Notes: generated from the letters alone by a model not told the origin. Numbered from the stretch's first letter, positions 27,351 to 36,507 are shown. The stretch: 64,000 nucleotides of DNA from Hyphomicrobium denitrificans ATCC 51888 (GCF_000143145.1 NC_014313.1:2852001-2916000); one strand, 5' to 3'. A program made the numbers and translations.

Positions 27351-28499
27351 TTACGCGCGCCGGTAGCGGTGCGGCACGAAAGGCAAGGGCACGACTTTTG
27401 CGTCGAGCGGTTCGCCGCGCACGATGACCGTCAATGGCGTGTCCGCGCTCGCGTATTCCGGCGGAACATACGCGAGCGCGATTGGCTGCTTGAGCGTCGG
27501 CGAATATCCGCCTGAAGTTACGACGCCTATTTCATCACCCATTTTCGAAAGTATTTTAGCGCCCTCGCGCGCGGGCGCACGACCAATAAAATGAAGGCCG
27601 ACGCGGGTGCGCGCAGGCGATGCCGATATCTCGCCGAGGATACGCTCGGCGCCCGGGAATCCGCCCGTACGGCGACGTTTGGGTATCGACCATGTCAACC
27701 CCGCCTCGACGGGTGAGATCGTTTCGTCGAGTTCATGTCCATAGAGGCAGAGGCCCGCTTCGAGACGGAGCGAATCTCTCGCGCCCAGTCCGCACGGGCG
27801 GACTTCGTCGTTTGCGAGAAGCGCTCGCCACAACGTCACCGCATCGCTTGCGCCAACCGAGATTTCGAAGCCATCCTCGCCGGTGTATCCCGAGCGGCTG
27901 ACGAAACAATCGCAACCTGCGATCTGCGTGCGCGTCGCCTGCATGAAAGCGAGCTTTCTGCTGTCGGGGCATATCGGCTCGAGGACATCGCCGCTTTTCG
28001 GGCCTTGCAAAGCCAGCAGAGCGAGGTCCGGGCATGATTCAATCCGCGTACCTTCGCAAAGCTGGCGCGCGATGTGCTCGATATCGATGTCCTTGCGAGA
28101 CGCGTTCAGAACGAGAATGAGCCGGCCGCTTTCGTCCGACTCTTCCGGACGCGTCACCATCAGATCGTCGATGACGCCGCCTGAAGCATTGAGCAGCTGG
28201 GAGTAGCGCTGCTGCCCGGGCACGAGTTCAACGATATCCGCCGGAACGAGAGCTTCGAGCGCACGCGCGACGGTCTCGTGCTTGCCGTCGGCTGCCGTAA
28301 CGACGGCCTGCCCCATGTGGCTGATGTCGAAAAGGCTCGCGTGATTCCGAGTCCAGGTATGTTCGGCAATGATACCAAGCGAATACTGAACCGGCATTTC
28401 GTAGCCGGCGAACGGCACCATTCGCGCACCGGCTTCGACATGCGCGTCGTAGAGCGGAGTTCTTTTCAGCGGGGATTTTGACAGTTCATCAGCGGACAT
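27351..28499 (-). CDS. gcvT: Aminomethyltransferase, T protein
   Basis: Transfers the methylene group from aminomethyl-lipoyl GcvH to tetrahydrofolate and releases ammonia. 382 residues, the usual length. The N-terminal part has [21 protein letters not shown] and the conserved Asp in FDISHMGQ. The folate-binding part includes [13 protein letters not shown] and [22 protein letters not shown] lies eight bases before the start. First gene of the operon, downstream of a tandem glycine riboswitch. Confidence 0.97.
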   Translation of the reverse strand: MSADELSKSPLKRTPLYDAHVEAGARMVPFAGYEMPVQYSLGIIAEHTWTRNHASLFDISHMGQAVVTAADGKHETVARALEALVPADIVELVPGQQRYSQLLNASGGVIDDLMVTRPEESDESGRLILVLNASRKDIDIEHIARQLCEGTRIESCPDLALLALQGPKSGDVLEPICPDSRKLAFMQATRTQIAGCDCFVSRSGYTGEDGFEISVGASDAVTLWRALLANDEVRPCGLGARDSLRLEAGLCLYGHELDETISPVEAGLTWSIPKRRRTGGFPGAERILGEISASPARTRVGLHFIGRAPAREGAKILSKMGDEIGVVTSGGYSPTLKQPIALAYVPPEYASADTPLTVIVRGEPLDAKVVPLPFVPHRYRRA

Positions 28500-28540
28500 T
28501 ATACGGCTCCAATGCGCTCGATAGCGCGTTCAAGAGCCCC

Positions 28541-28736
28541 CTCTGTCCTGTGACCTGAGATCATGGACGACGGCCGCCGATGGGCCTGCGTCTTACATCC
28601 GTCGGTGGGCTGAGTGTGAAAGCCGCTCAGCCTCTTTCCAGAGTGTCGTCGGAATACGGTTTGTTTGCCTGAGAGTTTCCGGGGCGGTTGCTCCTTCGGC
28701 GCCGGCTCAAGCTTTAAGCTGTCCGGACTCTTCCGC
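28541..28736 (-). ncRNA. Tandem glycine riboswitch controlling gcvTHP
   Basis: Read on the minus strand, the first aptamer (about 28736 to 28640) has GCCGAAGGAGCAA and GGAAACTCTCAGGCAAA, the hallmark core of the gcvT riboswitch. The second aptamer (about 28650 to 28541) has CACTCTGGAAAGAGGCTGAG, CACCGACGG and GATCTCAGGTCACAGGACAG. The two-aptamer layout, strand and distance (about 40 bases before gcvT) all fit. In this family glycine binding usually turns gcv expression on. No separate terminator is obvious, so control may act on the gcvT ribosome site; this is inference. Confidence 0.93.
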
Positions 28737-28750
28737 ATTCCATTGCAGTT

Positions 28751-28779
28751 ACGTAACCGCGTCGCACAAATAAGGTCAA
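28751..28779 (-). promoter_or_regulatory. gcvT: Candidate gcv promoter
   Basis: A perfect-looking -35 TTGACC (28774-28779, minus) is followed after 17 bases by a weak -10 TTACGT (28751-28756). Transcription would start just before the riboswitch. Confidence 0.35.
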
Positions 28780-28833
28780 CCCGACCAAAGTTGGGTGTGG
28801 AATGCGGGTCCCGCGCAGTCACACGTTATCGAC

Positions 28834-29280
28834 TTATGCCTCGGAACACTTCGGGCAGCGACAGCGTCCTGCGAGATGCATGTCGAAATATTCCTGCCCA
28901 TAGTCGTAGGAAAGCTCTTCGCCCGGCTCGATGGCACGGAGAGCGATTACATAAATGCGACGCCTACGGATCTCGATTTCGCAATTCGGCGCGCACGAAT
29001 GATTTATGAAGCGGGCGACGTTCGCGGGGATGTTGCCGTCGATCATGGTCGTATCGCTCGTCCAGAAGAGATACTTGCCGCGGTTCAACTTCATCTGCCT
29101 GGGCGTGGCCGGACGTCCGATATATTCGATGACGCACGAGCCCTTCCGAATGCGCTCTTCAGCGAAAAGCCCCCTGCCGCTGTGCGACCGGTGGACGGCA
29201 AGACGAAAGGGTGCAGGCATGAAGCGTTGCTTCATTGGGCGAGGTGACCAGACTTCATTTTCGAACAATTCGACGTGCAT
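28834..29280 (-). CDS. SET-domain protein (putative lysine methyltransferase)
   Basis: 148 residues with a complete minimal SET domain: SGRGLFAEERIRKGSCVIEY, FINHSCAPNC (S-adenosylmethionine site), ALRAIEPGEELSYDYG (catalytic Tyr) and a post-SET zinc motif CRCPKC at the end. SET proteins are mainly eukaryotic, and bacterial copies are taken to methylate protein lysines; targets are unknown. The start is uncertain: 29280, or internal ATGs at 29235 or 29220. It stands alone between the gcv riboswitch and a broken receptor gene. Confidence 0.85.
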   Translation of the reverse strand: MHVELFENEVWSPRPMKQRFMPAPFRLAVHRSHSGRGLFAEERIRKGSCVIEYIGRPATPRQMKLNRGKYLFWTSDTTMIDGNIPANVARFINHSCAPNCEIEIRRRRIYVIALRAIEPGEELSYDYGQEYFDMHLAGRCRCPKCSEA

Positions 29281-29523
29281 ACGGTGAGCACGCGAGCCGC
29301 ATCAAGCGGAAATATTCCCGGTGACGTTCGCCTGACATCAGCCGTCGAATTGAGTACGTATTCCCACGCGCTGCTCGATCCTTTCGCGAGCTATAATGTT
29401 AGAGACATTCCAGATCTCTGCTGCGGTAGATAACTTCACCGATCAACACTATATGGATGCGCTGACGCTCGGGTCATGCCATCGCCTGGGCTCACCTTCC
29501 TTTGTTTTCTTTTCAAGCTTTAA
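29281..29523 (+). pseudogene. Frameshifted C-terminal remnant of a TonB-dependent (heme-type) receptor
   Basis: Three pieces join if two compensating single-base shifts are allowed. In the first frame, to about 29405, stands SHALLDPFASYNVRD. The next frame gives TFQISAAVDNFTDQHYMDAL and TLG. From 29473 the first frame resumes with VMPSPGLTFLCFLFKL and a stop at 29521. The combined order (LxDxFASY, VDNxTDxxYxDALTLG, PxPGxTF, hydrophobic tail) is the normal end of a TonB-dependent barrel, close to HasR-type heme receptors. The rest of the receptor is missing: upstream lies the SET gene on the other strand. The heme oxygenase gene starts 14 bases after the stop. Confidence 0.6.
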
Positions 29524-29536
29524 TGAGATCACATCG

Positions 29537-30151
29537 ATGACAGACACTGCCGTTCTGGACAATCCGGCATCCACGCGCTCAAAGCGGCTGAAAGCGGCGA
29601 CGCAGGAAACCCATGACAAGCTCGATAAAGCGATCATGGCGGGCGAGCCATTCGCGAGTCGCGAGCGCTATGCGCTTTTCGTCAAGGTGCAGCACGGCTT
29701 CCACCGGGACATCGAGGCACTGTACGACGACGCGACGCTCGATGATCTGCTGCCTGATCTGAAGGGCCGCCGCAGGATCGCGCTCATCAAGCGGGATCTT
29801 GCCGATCTTGGAGCGCAAGCTCCGGCAATCGCTGCGCCGCCGATGTTCACGGCCGGCGCTTCGGTAGACCTGCCGACGGCGCTCGGCTGGCTTTACGTCG
29901 CAGAGGGATCGAACCTCGGCGCCGCGTTCCTGCTGAAGGACGCGCTGAAGCTCGGACTGACGGAAACATTCGGCGCTTCCCATCTTGCCGGCGCTCCGGA
30001 AGGACGCGGGTTGCACTGGCGCACTTTCACGGCGGCCCTCGACGATGTTTCGCTGTCGGATGAGAACGAAGCGCGCGTCATCGCCGGTGCGGAGGCTGCT
30101 TTCAACCGCGTGCATGGATTGGTGCGAGAGGTCTTTTCAGCCGCCGGTTGA
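29537..30151 (+). CDS. Biliverdin-producing heme oxygenase
   Basis: 204 residues of the heme oxygenase fold. The proximal heme ligand is the His near residue 26 in ATQETHDKLDKAI. The Gly-rich distal helix corresponds to ALGWLYVAEGSNLGAAFL. Cleaves heme to biliverdin, CO and iron, for iron acquisition or for supplying a bacteriophytochrome chromophore. No phytochrome lies in the window. The remnant of a heme-type receptor immediately upstream suggests it once belonged to a heme-uptake operon. The start at 29537 fits the family; an upstream in-frame ATG belongs to the receptor remnant. Confidence 0.87.
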   Translation: MTDTAVLDNPASTRSKRLKAATQETHDKLDKAIMAGEPFASRERYALFVKVQHGFHRDIEALYDDATLDDLLPDLKGRRRIALIKRDLADLGAQAPAIAAPPMFTAGASVDLPTALGWLYVAEGSNLGAAFLLKDALKLGLTETFGASHLAGAPEGRGLHWRTFTAALDDVSLSDENEARVIAGAEAAFNRVHGLVREVFSAAG

Positions 30152-30270
30152 CGCCAATGCGTTCCGTGGCGTGACGACTGAAGATCGAACGAAATGACCC
30201 TCTCTATCGTACGGCGCACCGCATGCGGTGTCGCGCACCGCGCGTAACCAATCTAGGGCAGCGAACATAA

Positions 30271-30304
30271 CTGACCCCACCCGCGATTTCGCGGATGGGG
30301 TCAG
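30271..30304. repeat. 15-bp inverted repeat downstream of heme oxygenase
   Basis: Arms 30271-30285 and 30290-30304 (one mismatch that allows a G-U pair) close on a four-base loop. It lies between the converging heme oxygenase and chemoreceptor genes. No T-tract on either side. It may be a factor-independent terminator-like barrier or a dispersed REP-type palindrome. Confidence 0.7.
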
Positions 30305-30341
30305 ACTTCGTGCACGATTGCTATTCGTCTAGCGCCGGCAA

Positions 30342-32708
30342 TCAGAAGTCTTGCCACTCATCCTTTTTGATGGCGGCATTGCCGGAGAATGCGCTGGCGA
30401 TCTTTCGACCTAGAGCGCGCACCGGAGACGCCGCAGGCTTTTCCGAGCCGGTTACCGCTCGTACGGCGGCCGATCCCTGATGCGCGCCGCCAGAGAGCTT
30501 GAACATGGTCAGAAGCTCATTGAGCGACGTTGCTTCCCGCGAAAGGCTGTGCGTGGCGGCCGTCGTTTCCTCGACCATTGCCGCGTTCCTCTGCGTATCC
30601 TGGTCCATCTGATTCATGGCCGTGCTGATTTGCTCGAGGCCGGAGGACTGTTCCTGCGCCGCTTCGACAATCGCGGCGACATGGCGGTTGATCTCCTGCA
30701 CTTCGACGACGATGGTTTCCAGAGCGCGGCCCGTCTCACCGACGAGTTCGACACCTTCGCGAACTTGATCGCTGGACGTGCCGATGAGCGCCTTGATCTC
30801 TCGGGCGGAATTGGCAGACCGCTGCGCAAGTTCGCGGACTTCCTGTGCCACCACAGCGAAGCCTCTGCCAGCTTCACCTGCACGGGCCGCCTCCACGCCT
30901 GCGTTCAGCGCAAGCAAGTTCGTCTGGAAGGCGATCTCGTCGATCACGCCGATGATATTTGTGATCTCCGAAGACGACTTCTTGATCGCTTCCATCGCCG
31001 AGACGGCACGCTGAACCACGGCGCCTGACTGTTCCGCGCCGGCCTTCGCACGGCTCACGAGTTCTCCGGCTTCCTGCGCCCGTTCGGTGGAATTCTTGAC
31101 CGTTGTGGTGATCTCTTCCAGCGCGGCAGCGGTTTGCTCCAGGGCAGCGGCCTGCTGCTCGGTGCGCTTCGCCAGATCGTCGGCGGCGGAGCGGATTTCG
31201 TCGGAGTTCGACTCGATGCCTCGGGCATTGTCGGCCACCTGCGTCAGAGCAGTTTCCAACTTCTGGGCCGAATTGTTGAAATCGTGGCGAACCTGATCAA
31301 GGGTTTCCGTGAACGGGGTCGCGATACGGAAGGACATGTCGCCATCCGAAAGATGAGACAGACCGGCCGCAAGGCTATCGACTGCAAACTTCACGTTCGC
31401 GGCGTCTTTCGCTTCCTGCTCGTGGCGAGCGAGTCGTTCCTTCTCGACCTTCGCCGCGTCTCGGGCTTCCTGCTCCTGGCGGGCAATGCGTTCCCGTTCG
31501 GCTAGGTTGCGGTTGGCTTCGGCTTCGCTTTCGAGCCGGGCCTTTTGCCGGTTGTTGTCGAGTAGAACTTCGAGCGAGCGGGCGAGATCGCCGATCTCGT
31601 CCTTGCTTTTGCTATCCTTCAATTCAAGCAGAAGATTGCCTTCCGCGATCTGCGCGGTCTCTCCGATGATGTTGGAGATACGGCCGATGAAGCGGCGAGC
31701 AATGAACCAACCTGCGAGCGCGAGAAGCGCTGCGGCCGTCGCGATAATCAGAGCCGCGTCCCGCATCATCGCGTTCAACTGCACAAACACTGTGCTCTTC
31801 GGAACGGCGACGATCGCGTACCAGGTTATTTCCGGCGTGAGTGTGACAGGCGACGCGACGGCCAAGTATGCCGTTCCGTCCGTAGCCGCGATTTGCTGTT
31901 CGACGCCTGGCTGAGCAATGAGTTTGTCCCAGCCGGCCGTCTCCGCGCTTTCGGCCAGTGTTTTGCCGACCAAAACCTCGTTCGGATGGCCAACGATTTT
32001 GCCCCCGCTACTGACCAGGCTGACGTAGCCCGTCCCCATGGGGTGAAGGCTCGCGAGTGCCTTGCTCGTATCGGCCAGCGAAAGATCAATGCCCGCAACA
32101 CCGAGCGCCTTGCCGTTCACGACAACCGGCTTTGAGATCGTCGTAAGCAGAACCTGCTTCCCGTCAATGTCGTAAGCATAAGGCTCGATAACGACCGTCT
32201 TCTGACGCGTGAAAGGCAGCTGATAGTAATCGCCGGGGCCGGGCACCGCATAATCGACGAGGGCCGTGTTGGTTATTTCTCCGTTGGTTCCACGGACGAA
32301 ATAGGGAACATAACGGCCTGTCGCATCATGGCCTTGGGCTTTGACGAAGTCGGCGTCCTTGCCGTCGAACGCGTTCGGCTCCCAGCCCGTCCAGATGCCG
32401 AGGATGTCCGGGTTGCTTTCCAGCAGATGACGCATGGTCCGGTCGGCCCTGGCGCGATCGGTCTCGCCACTGTCCTTCATGACTTCCAGAACCGAGCCCA
32501 GCGCGTCAGCGATGCGACCGGTACGCCCGATCCGCTTCTCAGTCGTCAGGGCTTCTGATTTTGCGATCTCCCGCATGCGATCAAGGCTCGTGCTCTTGAT
32601 GTCCTCATACGAGCGGTAGAACAGCACGGACGAAGCCGTGATCGTCGCGACCAAGCCGCATGCCGCGACTGCGAAAATATTACGACCGGTAGCCGAATTT
32701 AGCAGCAT
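30342..32708 (-). CDS. Methyl-accepting chemotaxis protein with dCache sensor and C-terminal tether
   Basis: 788 residues: transmembrane helix (~11-31), large periplasmic double-Cache sensor (~35-300), second helix (~310-335), HAMP, long coiled coil and the signalling hairpin around 585-605 ([20 protein letters not shown]). The last residues KKDEWQDF match the xWxxF pentapeptide that recruits CheR/CheB in alphaproteobacteria. The ligand is unknown; dCache sensors often bind amino acids or other small metabolites. The start at 32708 is preferred because AGGGA sits seven bases before it. No che genes are near, so it feeds a remote chemotaxis array. Confidence 0.93.
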   Translation of the reverse strand: MLLNSATGRNIFAVAACGLVATITASSVLFYRSYEDIKSTSLDRMREIAKSEALTTEKRIGRTGRIADALGSVLEVMKDSGETDRARADRTMRHLLESNPDILGIWTGWEPNAFDGKDADFVKAQGHDATGRYVPYFVRGTNGEITNTALVDYAVPGPGDYYQLPFTRQKTVVIEPYAYDIDGKQVLLTTISKPVVVNGKALGVAGIDLSLADTSKALASLHPMGTGYVSLVSSGGKIVGHPNEVLVGKTLAESAETAGWDKLIAQPGVEQQIAATDGTAYLAVASPVTLTPEITWYAIVAVPKSTVFVQLNAMMRDAALIIATAAALLALAGWFIARRFIGRISNIIGETAQIAEGNLLLELKDSKSKDEIGDLARSLEVLLDNNRQKARLESEAEANRNLAERERIARQEQEARDAAKVEKERLARHEQEAKDAANVKFAVDSLAAGLSHLSDGDMSFRIATPFTETLDQVRHDFNNSAQKLETALTQVADNARGIESNSDEIRSAADDLAKRTEQQAAALEQTAAALEEITTTVKNSTERAQEAGELVSRAKAGAEQSGAVVQRAVSAMEAIKKSSSEITNIIGVIDEIAFQTNLLALNAGVEAARAGEAGRGFAVVAQEVRELAQRSANSAREIKALIGTSSDQVREGVELVGETGRALETIVVEVQEINRHVAAIVEAAQEQSSGLEQISTAMNQMDQDTQRNAAMVEETTAATHSLSREATSLNELLTMFKLSGGAHQGSAAVRAVTGSEKPAASPVRALGRKIASAFSGNAAIKKDEWQDF

Positions 32709-32997
32709 TTCCATGTCCCTAACGCCGCGATCGGATGGGTGAGCATCCGTCGCGATCATTCTTTGAGGCCAAAAAACTTTCCCCACAGGCTATGCTGGTA
32801 TCCTTAATGAATTGACTCCGTATGCTGATGTTCCAAGCCGATGCGTGCGAAGAAGATGGGGCGCGGATGGGTCTGCCGCGGTGGTGAGGCGGTTCAGCAA
32901 TCGGAACGGCGGGTGCAAGTCGCCGCGACGGTTTATTGGCCTCGACCACTGCCCGGCCAAGGCTCGGAACTAGTTCCTCGCGGCATGAACGTCTGCT

Positions 32998-34347
32998 TTA
33001 AGCGGCTCGCAGGCGAACCGTTGCTATAAGTCCTGGCGCGCCGTTATCGAGCGTCAGGCTTCCATGCCAGGCTTCGAGAATATCGGCCACGATCGCGAGG
33101 CCGAGACCGGTTCCGTTTTTCCTCGTATCCAGACTGCGGCCACGCACCATCGCATCGGCCTGATGCTCTTCGGCTATGCCTGGGCCGTCATCCGCGACGG
33201 TGACGACGACGACACCATTTTCGGCACGGGCTGAAATGGAAACCTGTTTGCGCGCATGACGCGCGGCATTCTCGGTCAGATTCCCGAGCACTTCGGCGAG
33301 ATCATCGCCGTGAATAGATGCCATGAGCGTCTGCGGCGTATTCTTCTGCCAGACAACCTTCTGTCCTTCCGGCGTGCGCTCGGCGACGCGCACGACGCGA
33401 TTGATGACCGAGGCGACGTCCGTCGAAGCATCCTTCGCTGCGTAGGCGATACGCGCGCGTGCGAGTTCATGATCGACGTGCCGCCGCATGGCCTCGGCGA
33501 CAGAGGCAATATCGGATGCGATTCCGGCTTCGCCTTTGGACTTCAGCCTGTCGATCTCAACATTCAAAACTTGCAGCGGCGTCTTAAGGCCGTGCGCAAG
33601 ATCGGCCGCCCGTCCCTTCGCTTTTTCGATCGCCAGATCGCGAGCGTCGAGAAGATCGTCGATTTCCGCTGCGAGGGGCTGCACCTCGTCGGGAAATCCG
33701 TTTCCGAGCCGCTGCGCAGTACCGGTTCGAACGGCGCTGAGCTTTCCCCGGATTGCCGCAAGCGGCCGCAGCCCAATGCTCACCTGCAGCCAGAATGCGG
33801 CTGCGAGAAGTGCGCCGATCAACAGAAGAAACGGCAACAGATCGATGGCAAAGTTTCGGATGGAATTGCGAACCTCTTCGGCCTGCAACGCAACAGCTAT
33901 CAGAACGCGCTGGCCGCCGAGTTCCGCGGGAAGCTCAATATAGCGTTGCAACAGATACAGCTTCGCGCGGTGCGGTCCGACGATCTCCCGCCGATGGACT
34001 TCGTCGTTGATATTCGTCTCGGCGGGAAGGTCGAGGACATTGTCCCACAGCGATCGCGATCGAAGAACTTTGCCGCCCGGCGTCGCATCTATCTGCCAGT
34101 AGAGCCCCGAAAGCGGCGCCTCAAATCGCGGATCGGGAGGGCGGTGCGCGACGGCGAGATCGCCTGCCGGCGTCCGCACTATGCCTGACATCAACTGATT
34201 GAGATAGACGTTGAGTTCCGAGTCGACCCGGCGCTCGACGTGGCGTCTGAACAGCTCAGTCAGTCCGAATCCTGCGATGCCAAGTGCGATCGATATCGAC
34301 ACGGCACCTGCGATAAGGAGCCTGAGACGCAACGAGCCGAGGCTCAT
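32998..34347 (-). CDS. Sensor histidine kinase (PepSY-linked two-component system)
   Basis: 449 residues: two membrane helices (~10-30 and ~170-190) around a ~135-residue periplasmic sensor, then a HAMP-like linker, H-box DLAHGLKTPLQVL (His near 253), N-box ENAARHA, G1 DDGPGI and G2 GTGLGLAIV. The HGLKTP form of the H-box and sensor layout match the PhoQ/FeuQ-like kinases of Hyphomicrobiales. Its ATG overlaps the stop of the response regulator gene (ATGA). Third gene of PepSY-regulator-kinase. It is a paralogue of the kinase at 52248. Confidence 0.92.
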   Translation of the reverse strand: MSLGSLRLRLLIAGAVSISIALGIAGFGLTELFRRHVERRVDSELNVYLNQLMSGIVRTPAGDLAVAHRPPDPRFEAPLSGLYWQIDATPGGKVLRSRSLWDNVLDLPAETNINDEVHRREIVGPHRAKLYLLQRYIELPAELGGQRVLIAVALQAEEVRNSIRNFAIDLLPFLLLIGALLAAAFWLQVSIGLRPLAAIRGKLSAVRTGTAQRLGNGFPDEVQPLAAEIDDLLDARDLAIEKAKGRAADLAHGLKTPLQVLNVEIDRLKSKGEAGIASDIASVAEAMRRHVDHELARARIAYAAKDASTDVASVINRVVRVAERTPEGQKVVWQKNTPQTLMASIHGDDLAEVLGNLTENAARHARKQVSISARAENGVVVVTVADDGPGIAEEHQADAMVRGRSLDTRKNGTGLGLAIVADILEAWHGSLTLDNGAPGLIATVRLRAA

Positions 34348-35009
34348 GTCGAGGGTTCCGACACCATGTAACCGAACCCGCGCCGTGTCTCGATCGTTTC
34401 CTGCCCGAGCTTTCGGCGTAACCGCGTCACGACTGCTTCCAGCGCGTTCGCGTCCCGTGCGTCGTCATCGCCATAAAGATGCTCGATGAGTTCCGTCGGA
34501 GGAACGACCCGACCTTTGTGATGCATGAGATAGCCGATCAGGCGATATTCCAGCGGCGATACCGGGACCGGCGCACCATCGAGAACGACCCGCATCTGCC
34601 GGGTATCGAGAGCAAGCGGGCCCGCAGTCAGAATTGCCGAACCGTGGCCGACGGAGCGACGGATGAGCGAACGCACGCGCGCCATCAGCTCCTCGAGTTG
34701 AAACGGCTTGGCGAGATAGTCGTCGGCACCGGCATCTATGCCTTCGACGCGCTCTGGCCAGGCGCCGCGCGCGGTGAGGATCAGGACGGGCATCATCCGG
34801 CCTGTCGCTCGCCACTTCTTCAAAACGGACAAGCCGTCGATCTTGGGCAATCCGAGATCGAGAACGATAAGGTCGTAGTTTTCGGTGTCGCCGCGGAACC
34901 ATGCCGTCTCGCCGTCGCGCGCCGCGTCGACCTGAAAATGCGCTGCGCTGAGCGCCGTCACAATGCTGTGGGCAATCTTCGGCTCATCCTCGACCACGAG
35001 AATTCGCAT
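34344..35009 (-). CDS. OmpR-family response regulator
   Basis: 221 residues. Receiver domain with the acidic pocket EDEP, phospho-acceptor Asp in DLIVLDLGLPKIDG and Lys in DYLAKPFQ. The winged-helix DNA-binding domain follows (PLEYRLIGYLMHHKGRVV, then VTRLRRKLG). It starts on the last base of the upstream PepSY gene stop (TGATG) and ends overlapping the kinase start. Resembles PhoP/FeuP. Probable binding sites are the 11-bp-phased repeats at 35357-35374. Confidence 0.93.
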   Translation of the reverse strand: MRILVVEDEPKIAHSIVTALSAAHFQVDAARDGETAWFRGDTENYDLIVLDLGLPKIDGLSVLKKWRATGRMMPVLILTARGAWPERVEGIDAGADDYLAKPFQLEELMARVRSLIRRSVGHGSAILTAGPLALDTRQMRVVLDGAPVPVSPLEYRLIGYLMHHKGRVVPPTELIEHLYGDDDARDANALEAVVTRLRRKLGQETIETRRGFGYMVSEPST

Positions 35010-35335
35010 CAGTCGTCATCCTGGATGGTCAGGATTTTGGATGTCGCGGCGTCGACCTTGACCTCCTTGAGCTTGCCGTCAGGCGTCAGAACCTTGAATT
35101 CGTAGATGAAGCTTTTGACGCCCTTGGCTTCGAGTTCCACGCCAAGAATTTGGCCAGGAAACTCTGCCTTCAAAGTCTCGAGTATTTCGGTCAGCGGCCG
35201 GATGCGCCCTTCGCTCAGGGCCTGACGGGCCAGCTCGTGGTCCAGGTCGTCGTCCGCGATCGCTGGCGCCGCAACGGGTGCCGCGGCCAGCGTGAAGAGA
35301 AGACCAACGATAAGGCAGCGCTTCGATCGATACAT
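35009..35335 (-). CDS. Secreted PepSY-domain protein
   Basis: 108 residues: signal peptide (about 1-27, cleavage near APAIA) and one PepSY domain with the typical ILGVELEAKG..SFIYEFKVLTPDG..KEVKVDAATSKIL pattern. Such small periplasmic PepSY proteins often lead two-component operons and are thought to modulate the kinase sensor or protease activity. First gene of a three-gene operon joined to the regulator by a TGATG overlap. The frame stays open upstream, but the signal peptide fixes the start at 35335. Confidence 0.87.
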   Translation of the reverse strand: MYRSKRCLIVGLLFTLAAAPVAAPAIADDDLDHELARQALSEGRIRPLTEILETLKAEFPGQILGVELEAKGVKSFIYEFKVLTPDGKLKEVKVDAATSKILTIQDDD

Positions 35336-35356
35336 GGGACAATCTTCGCAAAAATT

Positions 35357-35387
35357 ACCTGACAATAACCTGACGCCGCTCATCAGG
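35357..35387. promoter_or_regulatory. Candidate response-regulator operator in divergent PepSY promoter
   Basis: ACCTGAC occurs at 35357-35363 and again at 35368-35374, exactly 11 bases apart, the usual phasing for OmpR-family dimers. An inverted TCAGG half-site lies at 35383-35387. The site is between the PepSY-regulator-kinase operon (minus) and the second PepSY gene (plus). Confidence 0.5.
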
Positions 35388-35470
35388 TCAGCATCAGCAG
35401 CAATCGGTGAGTATCGCCACGTGCTCGCAGCCGGCAAGCGGTTGCAGGTTAACCACATGGAGATTTCACG

Positions 35471-35749
35471 ATGCAAAAGTATCTGACGCTGCCGGCCATC
35501 GCTATGGCGTTCGCTCTCACGACCTCGGCGCACGCCGGCCATGACGGGCCGCGCCTCAACGTCCCTGCCGACAAATGGCTGTCGGTCTCAGAGGTTATCC
35601 AGAAGTTGAAGGCGCAGGGCTATAACGTCACCGAGATCGAAGCCGATGACGGCGCCTACGAATTCGATGCGATCAACGCCGATGGCGTCCGCGTCGAGGG
35701 ACATGCCCATCCGGCCACGGGCCAGGTCCTTCTTGGCTACGACGACTAA
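35471..35749 (+). CDS. Second secreted PepSY-domain protein
   Basis: 92 residues: signal peptide ending in SAHA, then a PepSY domain (WLSVSEVIQKLKAQGYNVTE, DDGAYEFDAINADGVRVE, HPATGQVL). It diverges from the PepSY-regulator-kinase operon and shares its promoter region, so it is probably a regulon member of that system. Function unknown; PepSY proteins bind partner proteins in the periplasm. Confidence 0.87.
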   Translation: MQKYLTLPAIAMAFALTTSAHAGHDGPRLNVPADKWLSVSEVIQKLKAQGYNVTEIEADDGAYEFDAINADGVRVEGHAHPATGQVLLGYDD

Positions 35750-35850
35750 AGATAAGCAACCACCGGCTTGGCGTCATCCGGCGCCAAGCCGCGACCGGCC
35801 CTCATCGTTTCTCGGCCGCATGCGAGGCACCTGCTCCTAGCGTCGCGACT

Positions 35851-36507
35851 TCACCAGCGGATTTTTCCGTTCGACGAGCGCTCGAGGGAGAGCCCGACGC
35901 GCTGGCAATTTCTGCTGGTCCACACCCTGCCCCAGACAATTCCCAACAAACCAACTCGCACGCATCCCAATTTCGCGGCGGCGCTCAGCGAGTGAGAATT
36001 CCATGCGTAGACGACCGAGATGATGCCGAGCCGTCCCCGCGCCGTGAATTCGTCGAGCGCGCTTTGCTTGCAGAGGGCGTGAAGTTGCTTGCCTCTATAT
36101 TCCGGTCTCGTGAACGCCCAGCGACTGTACGCATAAGCCGGATCGAAGCGCACGAAGATATCATCGACGAGGTGGGCGGAGCCCGGCGAAAACCAGAGAT
36201 AGCTCGCCAGTACGCCGTCGACGAACGTGCCGAAGCATTCTTCTCCTGATTTGAGAAGGCGCTCGACTTCCTCTGCATCAAGTCCGCTGCCCGTCACCGC
36301 CGCTTCCAGGCGCAGCCGGTCCGGAGTGACGAAACGGCACTCCGTGCCGCTCGGCACCGGCTTGCGAATAACAGTGCTGTCTTGCACCAAGAGGCAACGA
36401 AAGACTGAGACATCGAACAGTCGCTGGACGGATCGATAGGCATAGTGAGAGACGACTTGGCCAAGTCTTTGATGCGTGATCGCTTGTCTCAGATAACCTA
36501 TGTTCAT
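35851..36507 (-). CDS. GNAT-type acetyltransferase-like protein
   Basis: 218 residues. The C-terminal half shows an N-acetyltransferase fold: SYLWFSPGSAHLVDDIFVRF, then YSRWAFTRPEYRGKQLHALC in place of the acetyl-CoA loop R/QxxGxG/A, and WNSHSLSAAAKLGCVRVG near the end. The acetyl-CoA loop is weak, so the exact donor is uncertain. Its start overlaps the stop of the ATP-grasp gene (ATGA), a strong sign the two act together. Confidence 0.75.
   Translation of the reverse strand: MNIGYLRQAITHQRLGQVVSHYAYRSVQRLFDVSVFRCLLVQDSTVIRKPVPSGTECRFVTPDRLRLEAAVTGSGLDAEEVERLLKSGEECFGTFVDGVLASYLWFSPGSAHLVDDIFVRFDPAYAYSRWAFTRPEYRGKQLHALCKQSALDEFTARGRLGIISVVYAWNSHSLSAAAKLGCVRVGLLGIVWGRVWTSRNCQRVGLSLERSSNGKIRW

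Noticed and set aside
29392..29397. TATAAT hexamer upstream of heme oxygenase as a -10 box
   Set aside because: No acceptable -35 at 16-18 bases, and the word lies inside the receptor remnant coding sequence.
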